The notes under the pieces are model-generated. The model ran no database searches and was not told where the DNA came from. It was given only the letters and a program-made list of their open reading frames with translations. This document shows positions 1-6,217 of a stretch of DNA of 7,025 bases, piece by piece (the stretch's first letter is position 1; the number at the start of each line of letters is the position of its first letter). Source of the DNA: Acidimicrobiaceae bacterium (lineage in GTDB: Bacteria > Actinomycetota > Acidimicrobiia > Acidimicrobiales > UBA10347); NCBI GenBank assembly GCA_003485885.1, contig DNHM01000318.1:1-7025 (forward strand), read 5' to 3'. The translations under genes and the position numbers were made by a program.

Positions 1-1
1 T

Positions 2-346
2 GAGTTCGCGCTCATCATTCCGCTGGTCTTGGTCGTGTTGTTGGTGGTGATCCAAGTGGCCGTGGTGGCCTATGCACAGCTTGGCGTTACCCACATTGCG
101 CGGGAGACAGCGCGCGCCGTCTCGGTGGATCCGTCGACGGACCTAGGCCTTTTGGCACAAAACGTGGCGACGCTGGGTAGCGATGCACTGGTTATCGACG
201 TCCAGTTCAGCACTACACCGCTACCAGGCGCTGACTTCGTCGTTGTGACCGTGCATTATGACACCCCACCAATTTCGAGAATTTTTGGCCCATTTGTTAA
301 CCAATTGGCGGTATCTGCTCAGGTCAAAATGCTCGTGGAGTCGTAA
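2..346 (+). CDS. TadE-like pseudopilin, 3' part (5' end outside the window)
   Basis: The frame is open from the left edge and ends at TAA 344-346, giving 114 visible residues. They begin EFALIIPL and run into a hydrophobic helix (about residues 3-25), then an amphipathic stretch and a soluble C-terminal domain rich in Val and Thr. A Glu-Phe pair leading into such a helix is the hallmark of TadE/TadF-type pseudopilins, whose cleavage site lies a few residues upstream and would be just off the window. In this family the protein is cut by a prepilin peptidase and helps assemble Flp/Tad pili at the cytoplasmic membrane. TTG or GTG codons inside the helix could be called as starts, but the residues upstream of them continue the motif, so the gene is truncated by the window rather than short. 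A TadG-like or other TadE-domain protein is the main alternative. No other tad gene is visible. Confidence 0.75.
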   Translation, partial: EFALIIPLVLVVLLVVIQVAVVAYAQLGVTHIARETARAVSVDPSTDLGLLAQNVATLGSDALVIDVQFSTTPLPGADFVVVTVHYDTPPISRIFGPFVNQLAVSAQVKMLVES

Positions 347-356
347 AAGGTTTCTA

Positions 357-398
357 GATTTCTGAGTCCTCTCATGAGAGGCATCCGATTCAGAAAAT
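357..398 (+). terminator. Palindromic hairpin after the tadE-like gene, possible terminator
   Basis: The perfect 14-base palindrome CCTCTCATGAGAGG (368-381) sits inside an outer 7-bp stem, TTTCTGA (359-365) with TCAGAAA (390-396). GAT/ATC bases can extend the outer stem past a one-base bulge. It starts 11 bases after the tadE-like stop codon. There is no run of T after it, so it is not a classical intrinsic terminator, although U-less hairpins after genes are often proposed as terminators in actinobacteria. The perfect dyad could instead be a binding site for a dimeric regulator. Confidence 0.4.
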
Positions 399-449
399 CG
401 TGTGGAAACCGCATGAGTGTGAGAATATTCACAAAGGATCAAGCCAGAG

Positions 450-585
450 TGTTCGGCGAAACTGAACTGGGCCCGCAGCGAGCATTTCACGAAGAACTCG
501 TTATCGATATCACCCAAGTGGGCCCCGCCCTTGATGTTGCAACGCTGGCTGTCCCAGTTCGTAGTGTTGTGGCCGAGGCCGAACA
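450..585 (+). other. Nested inverted repeats in the cysD leader, possible structured RNA
   Basis: Three complementary pairs nest in order: TGTTCGGC (450-457) with GCCGAACA (578-585), GAACTGGG (464-471) with CCCAGTTC (553-560), and CAGCG (476-480) with CGCTG (543-547). Together they would form one long imperfect hairpin ending 135 bases before the cysD start. I do not recognise a known riboswitch class. Given the length searched, one such 8-bp pair is expected by chance, so only the nesting makes this notable. Confidence 0.25.
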
Positions 586-706
586 GGTCAGGATCGATGC
601 AACCCCCCGACGATCTGACTCCATCACGCTGGTTTGCCTCGCCAATGACCTGCAAGGAATAACCAAAACCGAGGTGTTTGGGGCGTACCCTGAGGCAGTT
701 CGATCT

Positions 707-714
707 AGAGAAGG
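707..714 (+). promoter_or_regulatory. Ribosome binding site of cysD
   Basis: AGAGAAGG lies 6 bases before the ATG at 721. It supports that start over any internal Met, and the protein then begins at the position expected from CysD relatives. Confidence 0.6.
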
Positions 715-720
715 CTGGCC

Positions 721-1647
721 ATGGCTACCGCCACATTGCCCCCTGAGCTACGACTCACACACCTCAAACAGCTTGAAGCCGAGGCGATCCACATCATCCG
801 CGAGGTCGTGTCGCAATTCGAACGACCTGTGATGTTGTATTCGATCGGCAAGGATTCGTCGGTACTGCTTCATCTGGCGCGCAAGGCGTTTTATCCGGGC
901 AAGATTCCGTTTCCGCTGCTTCACATCGATACCACGTGGAAGTTCAGGGAAATGATCGAGTTTCGCGATCGAGTCACTAAAGAACTTGGCCTTGAACTGC
1001 GGGTGCACTCCAATCAGGAAGGCATCGACGAGGGCATCAATCCTTTCGAGCATGGTTCGAAGAACTACACCGACATCATGAAGACTCAGGCGCTCAAACA
1101 GGCGCTGACTGCCGGTGGTTACGACGCCGCATTCGGAGGGGCTCGCCGAGACGAAGAGAAGTCTCGGGCCAAGGAACGGGTCTTTAGCTTCCGGGACAAG
1201 AACCATCGCTGGGATCCGAAAAATCAGCGTCCTGAATTGTGGAGTTTGTACAACGGTCGGGTCCACAAGGACGAGAGCATTCGGGTCTTCCCGATCAGCA
1301 ACTGGACCGAGCTTGATGTGTGGCAGTACATCCATCTTGAGAACATCGAGATCGTGCCGCTGTATTATTCGGCGCCCCGCCCAGTGGTCAACCGCGATGG
1401 GGTGGTCATCATGGTCGACGACGAACGTTTCCAGTTCGAATCAGGCGAAGAACCCGAGATGAAGTCGGTGCGATTCCGAACCCTGGGTTGTTACCCCCTT
1501 TCCGGTGCCGTCGAGTCAACCGCGGCAACGATGCCCGAGATCATCCAGGAGATGCTGCTGGCCACCCGGTCTGAACGCGAAGGTCGAGTGATCGACTACG
1601 ACCAGTCAGGCTCCATGGAAGAAAAGAAGCGCGAGGGGTATTTCTAA
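721..1647 (+). CDS. cysD: Sulfate adenylyltransferase subunit 2 (ATP sulfurylase small subunit)
   Basis: The 308-residue protein is the catalytic subunit of the heterodimeric ATP sulfurylase. With CysN it makes APS and pyrophosphate from ATP and sulfate in the cytoplasm, driven by GTP hydrolysis on CysN. It matches the Escherichia coli type of CysD (302 residues) over its whole length. Visible hallmarks are [18 protein letters not shown] (11-28), the PP-loop SIGKDSS (41-47), the [15 protein letters not shown] block (139-153), [18 protein letters not shown] (157-174), [17 protein letters not shown] (188-204), and the C-terminal [12 protein letters not shown]. The ATG at 721 has a ribosome binding site and gives the usual family N-terminus. 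It is the first gene of the operon cysD-cysNC-cysC. The end is unusual: TAATG directly follows the last codons, as if cysN should start there, but cysN starts 92 bases further on after a repeated copy of this junction. Confidence 0.97.
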   Translation: MATATLPPELRLTHLKQLEAEAIHIIREVVSQFERPVMLYSIGKDSSVLLHLARKAFYPGKIPFPLLHIDTTWKFREMIEFRDRVTKELGLELRVHSNQEGIDEGINPFEHGSKNYTDIMKTQALKQALTAGGYDAAFGGARRDEEKSRAKERVFSFRDKNHRWDPKNQRPELWSLYNGRVHKDESIRVFPISNWTELDVWQYIHLENIEIVPLYYSAPRPVVNRDGVVIMVDDERFQFESGEEPEMKSVRFRTLGCYPLSGAVESTAATMPEIIQEMLLATRSEREGRVIDYDQSGSMEEKKREGYF

Positions 1648-1741
1648 TGCGGCAGTCCCCGAGCGAGTTGCGAGCGCAGCGAGTAACTCGGTTAGTGAAC
1701 ACTGGGCTAGTTGCACTTGTGAACGGCGGGTATTTCTAATG
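1636..1741 (+). repeat. 14-bp direct repeat bounding a 78-bp insert between cysD and cysN
   Basis: GGGTATTTCTAATG occurs exactly at 1636-1649 and again at 1728-1741. The first copy carries the last codons and TAA of cysD plus an overlapping ATG; the second carries a TAA plus the ATG of cysNC. Removing one copy and the 78 bases between (1650-1727) would leave cysD and cysN overlapping as TAATG, the expected tight junction. The insert holds a hairpin, CGAGTT (1664-1669) with AACTCG (1685-1690), around a purine-rich GAGCGCAGCGAG core, then AGTGAACACT (1694-1703) and two GTGAAC copies (1695-1700, 1719-1724). It may be a small repetitive element with a target duplication, or a local duplication that has since diverged. 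I see no transposon gene. Confidence 0.7.
1647..1739 (+). CDS. Possible 30-residue micro-ORF bridging cysD and cysNC
   Basis: The ATG overlapping the cysD stop (TAATG) opens a frame of 30 codons that ends at the TAA overlapping the cysNC ATG. It has GAGGGG (1633-1638) 8 bases upstream as a ribosome binding site, a better one than the GGCGGG (1725-1730) before cysNC. The product starts [11 protein letters not shown] and ends NGGYF, the last residues being the duplicated end of CysD. No known domain is visible. The frame may exist only because the insert has a length of 92 bases, but its translation could carry ribosomes from cysD to cysNC by stop/start coupling. A functional peptide is not supported. 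Confidence 0.25.
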   Translation: MRQSPSELRAQRVTRLVNTGLVALVNGGYF

Positions 1742-3658
1742 TCGCATCAGAGCGAACTCATCGCCACCGACATCGACGCCTACCTGGCCGAACACGAACG
1801 CAAGGATCTGTTGCGTTTCCTGACCTGTGGCAGCGTCGACGACGGCAAATCCACGCTCATCGGTCGGCTGCTGCATGACTCGAAGATGATCTATGAAGAT
1901 CAGCTCGCAACCCTGACCGCCGATTCAACTACCCAGGGAACGACAGGCGATGCCCCTGACCTTGCCTTGCTCACCGATGGCCTCAAAGCCGAACGTGAAC
2001 AGGGCATCACGATCGATGTTGCCTACCGATACTTCTCTACCGCTCGGCGCAAGTTCATCATCGCTGATACGCCAGGCCACGAGCAATACACCCGCAACAT
2101 GGTCACGGGTGCATCAACCTGCCAGCTCGCCATCATCCTGATCGACGCTCGTTATGGGGTGTTGCCCCAGACCAAACGCCACACCTTCATCGCGAGCCTG
2201 CTCGGCATCCGTAATGTCGTGGTTGCGGTCAACAAGATGGACATCGCTGACTGGTCACAGGATCGCTTCAATCAAATCTGCGAGGACTACCGAGACTTCG
2301 CACAGTCGCTCGAACTGGTCGACCCGTACTTCCTGCCTATGTCCGCTCTGCTCGGTGACAATGTCGTTGATGCAAGCGACAACATGTCGTGGTTCAGCGG
2401 ACCAACACTGATGGAACATCTCGAGACCGTCGATGTCGAAGTTGGCATTGATCTTGAACGTTTCCGTATGCCGGTACAGCTCGTTGTCCGTCCTGATCTG
2501 GACTTCCGTGGTTTTGCCGGCACGATTGCATCGGGTGTCTTGAAGCCCGGCGATCCAGTCATCTCGATGCCATCGGGCGTCGGGTCCAGCGTTGAACGCA
2601 TCGTGACCTTCGACGGTGACCTCGACGTTGCTGGGCCAGGTCGAGCAGTCACCGTCACGCTCACCGACGAGATCGATGTGAGCCGCGGTGACCTGCTGGT
2701 CAAGGCCGGCGAGCGACCGTTCCGGGCCCACGACATCGACGCAATGATTGTTTGGATGGACGACACCGAACTCGAACCGGGTCGGCAATATCTACTGCAG
2801 TCCTCGAACGGTTTGAGTAACGCATCGGTCACCTTGATCCGTCACCGGATCGATATCAACACACTCGAACAAGAGCAAGCGACATCGCTTGCTCTGAATG
2901 ACATTGCCCTGTGTGCAATCACCAGCGATCGGGAATTGCTCTTCGACGCCTACAGCACGAACCGGCAGACCGGGTCATTCATCCTGGTCGACCGGCTGTC
3001 TAACGCGACGGTCGCCGCAGGCATGATCACCGGTGTTTCGTCGTCGTGGGATCAAGCCCCCGAGGCCAGCCTGACGCGTCAGATGTCAGACATCACGCCG
3101 AGCGAACGTGCCGCACGTCTCGGCCAGCAGCCGTGCACGGTGCTACTCACCGGGCTCAGCGCAGCCGGCAAGTCCACGATCGCTACCGCGCTCAGTCGTC
3201 GACTATTCGACCTGGGCAAGACGGCGATCCGTCTCGATGGAGAAAACATTCGCCTGGGTATCAGTCGCGACCTGGGCTTCAGCGCGCAGGAACGTTCTGA
3301 GAATCTGCGTCGGGTTGCCGAGTTGGCGTTGCTGGTCAACAAGCAGGGGATCATGGCCATTGCCGCCCTGGCGGCTCCAAAGGCGTCGGTGCGCGATCAA
3401 GCCCGGGAGCTGGTTGGCACCGAGCACTATTTGGAAATCTTCGTCGACACACCAATCGAGGTATGTCGAGAGCGCGATCCGAACGGCCTGTACGAGGCTG
3501 CGGACCGAGGCGACATTCCCCAGTTCCCCGGTGTCTCCGCAACCTATGACCGACCGACCAATATGGATCTGCGTGTGGACACCTCGACCCAGTCCATTGG
3601 CGAATGTGTCGAGCAGATCATGGCGCTTCTGACCGACCGTGGCTTCCTCAATGGCTGA
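1739..3658 (+). CDS. cysNC: Bifunctional sulfate adenylyltransferase subunit 1 / APS-kinase-like protein (CysN-CysC fusion)
   Basis: The 639-residue protein joins an EF-Tu-like GTPase (about 1-455) to an APS-kinase domain (about 460-639), as in mycobacterial CysNC. The GTPase part drives APS synthesis by CysD. It shows the P-loop GSVDDGKST (31-39), [15 protein letters not shown] (85-99), [12 protein letters not shown] (110-121) and NKMD (165-168), followed by beta-barrel domains with [16 protein letters not shown] (251-266). The kinase part keeps its P-loop GLSAAGKST (472-480), RDLGFS (510-515) and FVDTPIEVC (568-576). However, LDGDN is LDGEN (499-503), the usual TAFxSP is AALAAP (542-547) with Ala at the Ser position, and FTG is FPG (596-598). 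The domain may be weak, inactive or regulatory, especially as a complete cysC follows. The GTPase part looks fully functional. The ATG at 1739 has only a weak GGCGGG ribosome site. Its stop overlaps the next gene by 8 bases. Confidence 0.95.
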   Translation: MSHQSELIATDIDAYLAEHERKDLLRFLTCGSVDDGKSTLIGRLLHDSKMIYEDQLATLTADSTTQGTTGDAPDLALLTDGLKAEREQGITIDVAYRYFSTARRKFIIADTPGHEQYTRNMVTGASTCQLAIILIDARYGVLPQTKRHTFIASLLGIRNVVVAVNKMDIADWSQDRFNQICEDYRDFAQSLELVDPYFLPMSALLGDNVVDASDNMSWFSGPTLMEHLETVDVEVGIDLERFRMPVQLVVRPDLDFRGFAGTIASGVLKPGDPVISMPSGVGSSVERIVTFDGDLDVAGPGRAVTVTLTDEIDVSRGDLLVKAGERPFRAHDIDAMIVWMDDTELEPGRQYLLQSSNGLSNASVTLIRHRIDINTLEQEQATSLALNDIALCAITSDRELLFDAYSTNRQTGSFILVDRLSNATVAAGMITGVSSSWDQAPEASLTRQMSDITPSERAARLGQQPCTVLLTGLSAAGKSTIATALSRRLFDLGKTAIRLDGENIRLGISRDLGFSAQERSENLRRVAELALLVNKQGIMAIAALAAPKASVRDQARELVGTEHYLEIFVDTPIEVCRERDPNGLYEAADRGDIPQFPGVSATYDRPTNMDLRVDTSTQSIGECVEQIMALLTDRGFLNG

Positions 3659-4277
3659 CGGAGCGTCGTTGGCTGATGGCGCCGGTGGGGTAGAGCCCGT
3701 TTCGGCCAACATTGTGCGAGCCGAAGGCCATATCGACGGCGCCGATCGGGCCAAAAACTTTGGTCATCCGTCGCGGACGGTCTGGTTCACCGGACTGTCT
3801 GGTTCCGGAAAATCAACGTTGGCGTTCGCGGTCGAGAAAGCGTTGATCGAAAAAGGTGTTGCCGCGTATGTGCTCGACGGCGACAACGTCCGGTTTGGGC
3901 TCAATCGCGACCTGGGTTTCGCTCCCGAGGATCGCACCGAGAACATCCGCCGGATTGGCGAGGTGTGTCGTCTCTTCCAAGACGCGGGACTGATCGTGCT
4001 CACCGCATTCGTATCGCCGTATGTCGCTGACCGCGACGCGGTTCGAGCGTTGCACCCACCAGGGGCCTTCGTCGAAGTGTTTGTCGACACACCGCTCGAG
4101 GTGTGCGAAGCCCGCGATGTCAAGGGCCTGTATGCCAAGGCGCGGGCGGGCGAGATCCCCGAGTTCACCGGAATTTCGGCGCCGTATGAGCCACCGGTAG
4201 ATCCGGAGATTCGGGTCGACACGTCGAACCCGATCGACGAGTGCGTCGCTCAAGTCATCGCTCATCTCAACCTGTAG
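3651..4277 (+). CDS. cysC: Adenylylsulfate (APS) kinase
   Basis: The 208-residue protein phosphorylates APS at the 3' hydroxyl with ATP to give PAPS in the cytoplasm. It aligns end to end with stand-alone CysC (E. coli 201 residues), including the N-terminal region before the P-loop. Visible motifs are [14 protein letters not shown] (43-56), [16 protein letters not shown] (75-90), ENIRRIGEV (97-105), LTAFVSP (117-123, with the family Ser at 122), [13 protein letters not shown] (144-156), [17 protein letters not shown] (159-175) and PYE (178-180). All positions altered in the kinase domain fused to CysN just upstream are canonical here, so this is probably the main APS kinase. I chose the ATG at 3651, which overlaps the cysNC end by 8 bases. 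A GTG at 3639 would add four residues. Neither has a clear ribosome binding site, which suggests translational coupling to cysNC. Confidence 0.95.
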   Translation: MADGASLADGAGGVEPVSANIVRAEGHIDGADRAKNFGHPSRTVWFTGLSGSGKSTLAFAVEKALIEKGVAAYVLDGDNVRFGLNRDLGFAPEDRTENIRRIGEVCRLFQDAGLIVLTAFVSPYVADRDAVRALHPPGAFVEVFVDTPLEVCEARDVKGLYAKARAGEIPEFTGISAPYEPPVDPEIRVDTSNPIDECVAQVIAHLNL

Positions 4278-4295
4278 CGCTCCAAAACCTCGCAG

Positions 4296-4325
4296 AATCA
4301 GCTCTACTCAGGGTTATCCCTGATT
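4296..4325 (+). terminator. Hairpin after cysC, possible terminator
   Basis: TCAGGG-TTAT-CCCTGA (4308-4323) is a perfect 6-bp stem with a 4-base loop, 30 bases after the cysC stop. An earlier AATCAG (4296-4301) could compete for the same right arm by pairing with CTGATT (4320-4325). No T run follows, so termination is uncertain. A second small hairpin, CACCC-TCACT-GGGTG (4347-4361), lies between it and the transporter operon. I see no convincing promoter in 4278-4400. Confidence 0.35.
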
Positions 4326-4388
4326 GGGAACGGTGACGAGTTCGGGCACCCTCACTGGGTGGACAACCGTGCCACTACGCTCCAACCC

Positions 4389-4395
4389 GAGGTGA
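4389..4395 (+). promoter_or_regulatory. Ribosome binding site of the first ABC ATPase gene
   Basis: GAGGTGA lies 5 bases before the ATG at 4401. It decides this start over an in-frame GTG at 4359, which would add 14 residues but lies within a small hairpin and has no such site. Confidence 0.65.
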
Positions 4396-4400
4396 CGCCC

Positions 4401-5351
4401 ATGAGTGCAGCGGTCATTACAGCCAGCGGAGTCGCCAAGAGTTTTGGGACGACCTCGGTGTTGTCCGACATCACCGTCGACTTCCCCGCAGGCATCACCG
4501 GTCTTCTCGGTTCGAATGGTGCGGGCAAGACAACGCTGCTTTCATTGGTACTGGGGTTCGAGCCACGTGATGGTGGGAACCTGACCGTGCTTGGTCATGA
4601 TCCCCAAACCGCGGGCCCCGAGATTCGTGCCCGGATCGGTTATTCGCCTGAACATCATCATCTGCCACCCGATGTGCAAGCTGCCGATCTTGTTCGGCAT
4701 TTGGCTCAGCTGCACGGCCTTCCCCAGCAGGCAAGTACTGAACGAGCCAGCGATGCGTTGTGGCTGGTCGGGCTTGGTGAAGAACGTTTCCGCCCGATTG
4801 GCACGATGTCGACCGGCCAGCGCCAACGAGTGAAACTGGCAGCAGCTATCGCTCATGATCCCGAACTCGTACTTCTCGATGAACCAACCGACGGCCTCGA
4901 TCCGGTGCAACGAGACATCATGCTGGAGCTCATTCATCGAGTGGGTACCGAATATGGCATCAGCATGGTTTTGTCTTCGCATCTTCTCGAAGAGGTCGAA
5001 CGCATCTGCGACCATGTGGTGATCATCGCCAATGGGGTGGTCATTCGCTCAGGAAACATTAATGAGATGCGAGGTGGGCGAACCGGTGTCATGGTCGAAC
5101 TCGACGATGGTCACGAGCTGGTCGCCGAGACGCTACGCAAGGCCGGGCTCATCGTGAACATCGTGGGGAGTCGGCTGATGGTTGATGCGCCACCCCAACC
5201 AGATGCAGATCCGTACTGGATCCATGACTACATACGCGACGTTGTCGTGTGGGCTGACGTTGGGCTTCGTCGTCTCGGTGACCAGACGACCTCGCTCGAG
5301 GACGTCTTCCTTGAATCCAACGACGCAGCGGCGCTTGGAGTCAGTACATGA
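4401..5351 (+). CDS. ABC transporter ATP-binding protein (ABC-2 type exporter family)
   Basis: The 316-residue protein has one nucleotide-binding domain (about 5-225) and a C-terminal extension (about 226-316) typical of ATPases paired with ABC-2 permeases (NatA/CcmA/GldA-like). Motifs are Walker A GSNGAGKT (37-44), a Q-loop region reading IGYSPEHHHLPPD (79-91) with Glu at the usual Gln, the signature MSTGQRQRVKLA (136-147), Walker B LVLLDEP (156-162), D-loop GLDP (165-168) and switch His 194 in LSSHLLEEVE. All catalytic residues are present, so it should hydrolyse ATP. The conserved SLEDVFLE near residues 298-305 is usual for the C-terminus of this family. The ATG at 4401 follows a strong ribosome site. 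The stop overlaps the permease start as ATGA. The transported substrate cannot be told from the sequence. Confidence 0.93.
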   Translation: MSAAVITASGVAKSFGTTSVLSDITVDFPAGITGLLGSNGAGKTTLLSLVLGFEPRDGGNLTVLGHDPQTAGPEIRARIGYSPEHHHLPPDVQAADLVRHLAQLHGLPQQASTERASDALWLVGLGEERFRPIGTMSTGQRQRVKLAAAIAHDPELVLLDEPTDGLDPVQRDIMLELIHRVGTEYGISMVLSSHLLEEVERICDHVVIIANGVVIRSGNINEMRGGRTGVMVELDDGHELVAETLRKAGLIVNIVGSRLMVDAPPQPDADPYWIHDYIRDVVVWADVGLRRLGDQTTSLEDVFLESNDAAALGVST

Positions 5352-6217
5352 GCACACAAATCCACGACCTTGGCTACCGCTCCTATGTTGGTGAACGTGC
5401 TGGGGTCGCGTGGGCGGTGCGCAGCTTGGCTGTGCACAGTATGCGGCGGGCGCTCGGGCTCAAACGAGCTGGTAAACACAAGATTGTTCCAGCCATCACG
5501 ATTGCCCTGGCGTTCCTGCCAGCGATCGTCATGGTCGGCTTGTCTGCCTTCTTGCCCGACTTTGGCGTCAGTGACCTGCTGGGGTATGGCGACTATTACG
5601 GGGCTATCTTCTGGGCGCTGTTTCTCTTCACCGCGGCTGCCGCTCCGGGGGTATTAACCACGGACAGGACAACAGGAATGTTGGCCATGTATCTGGCCTC
5701 GCCGCTCAACCGCACGACCTATGTGTTGGCCAAGGCGATCGGCTTGTTCTCCGTCATGTTGCTTGTCACGGTCGCCCCGATCATCTTCTTGGTTGTTGCC
5801 TACACCTTCGTTGGTGCTGGGCCGGGTGGCCCGCTCGATTTCATTGAGATCATGGGTAGGGCGTTGGTGGCTGGCGTCATCGCTGCCAGCTTTTACACCG
5901 GTTTGGGCATGTTCGTCTCGTCGATTCCCAAGCGGTGGGGCATCGCAAGCGTTTCGATTATCGGTTCGCTCATCGTCCCGAGCATTGTCACCAGCATCCT
6001 GACCGAAGGGGCGAACACTACAAAATGGGTCATGCTGGCATCACCGGCCGACGTAATCGGTAAGGCATGGCAACACATCTTTGCTGACGTGACGGACACC
6101 GGTTTGGCGATCGACCAGCTATCTGGCTCGGTGGTGGTACTGGTGGCTATTGGTTATGCAGCGCTTGGACTGGCGCTGAGCTGGTGGCGGTACCAGACCA
6201 TCGAGGTCGAACGATGA
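5348..6217 (+). CDS. ABC-2 type transporter permease
   Basis: The 289-residue membrane protein has six likely transmembrane helices at about 46-69, 84-103, 125-155, 171-192, 197-219 and 258-280. The soluble N-terminus begins MSTQIHDLGYRSYVGER; a similar LGYRxYxGxR-like start is common in ABC-2 permeases of this kind. The loop LTTDRTTGMLAMYLASPLNRTTYVLAKA (103-130) matches the family pattern in which a Thr/Arg-rich segment before the third helix contacts the ATPase. It overlaps the upstream ATPase gene by ATGA and has GGAG (5337-5340) as ribosome site, so the three genes are co-translated. It should form the membrane channel for one or both flanking ATPases. The substrate is unknown; ABC-2 systems export drugs, lipids, polysaccharides or other compounds. 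Confidence 0.9.
   Translation: MSTQIHDLGYRSYVGERAGVAWAVRSLAVHSMRRALGLKRAGKHKIVPAITIALAFLPAIVMVGLSAFLPDFGVSDLLGYGDYYGAIFWALFLFTAAAAPGVLTTDRTTGMLAMYLASPLNRTTYVLAKAIGLFSVMLLVTVAPIIFLVVAYTFVGAGPGGPLDFIEIMGRALVAGVIAASFYTGLGMFVSSIPKRWGIASVSIIGSLIVPSIVTSILTEGANTTKWVMLASPADVIGKAWQHIFADVTDTGLAIDQLSGSVVVLVAIGYAALGLALSWWRYQTIEVER

Larger units (their letters stand above)
347..720. other. Gene-free stretch and leader of cysD
   Basis: I find no convincing gene in these 374 bases. A + strand frame (374-832) and a - strand frame (655-221) are both open across much of it. The first runs 112 bases into cysD and the second runs 126 bases into the tadE-like gene. Neither translation has a recognisable motif or a good ribosome binding site. 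The stretch holds the palindromic hairpin at 357-398 and nested inverted repeats at 450-585. It should also carry the promoter of the cys operon, but I see no -35/-10 pair good enough to call. It could contain the remnant of a lost gene. Confidence 0.5.

Noticed and set aside
221..655. Open - strand frame of 144 codons
   Set aside because: It runs 126 bases into the tadE-like gene on the opposite strand and matches no family I know. Its codon third positions look reasonable in the first half (655 to about 430), so it is the better of the two doubtful frames, but the evidence is too thin to call.
634..662. TTGCCT (634-639) and GAATAA (657-662) as a promoter with 17-base spacing for cysD
   Set aside because: The -10 match is poor; such pairs arise easily by chance in this stretch.
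374..832. Open + strand frame of 152 codons between the tadE-like gene and into cysD
   Set aside because: It overlaps cysD by 112 bases in another frame, its ATG lies within the palindrome at 368-381, and the translation has no recognisable motif. A decayed or novel small gene ending near 720 cannot be fully excluded.
2255..2832. Long - strand frames opposite cysN, and similar frames opposite cysD, cysC and the first ATPase
   Set aside because: They are antisense shadows of well-recognised genes, with no ribosome sites or domain motifs.
3639..3650. GTG at 3639 as the start of cysC
   Set aside because: It adds four residues absent from the family and has no ribosome site; the ATG at 3651 is preferred.
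4359..4400. GTG at 4359 as the start of the first ABC ATPase
   Set aside because: The ATG at 4401 has a strong ribosome site (GAGGTGA) and gives the normal N-terminus for the family.
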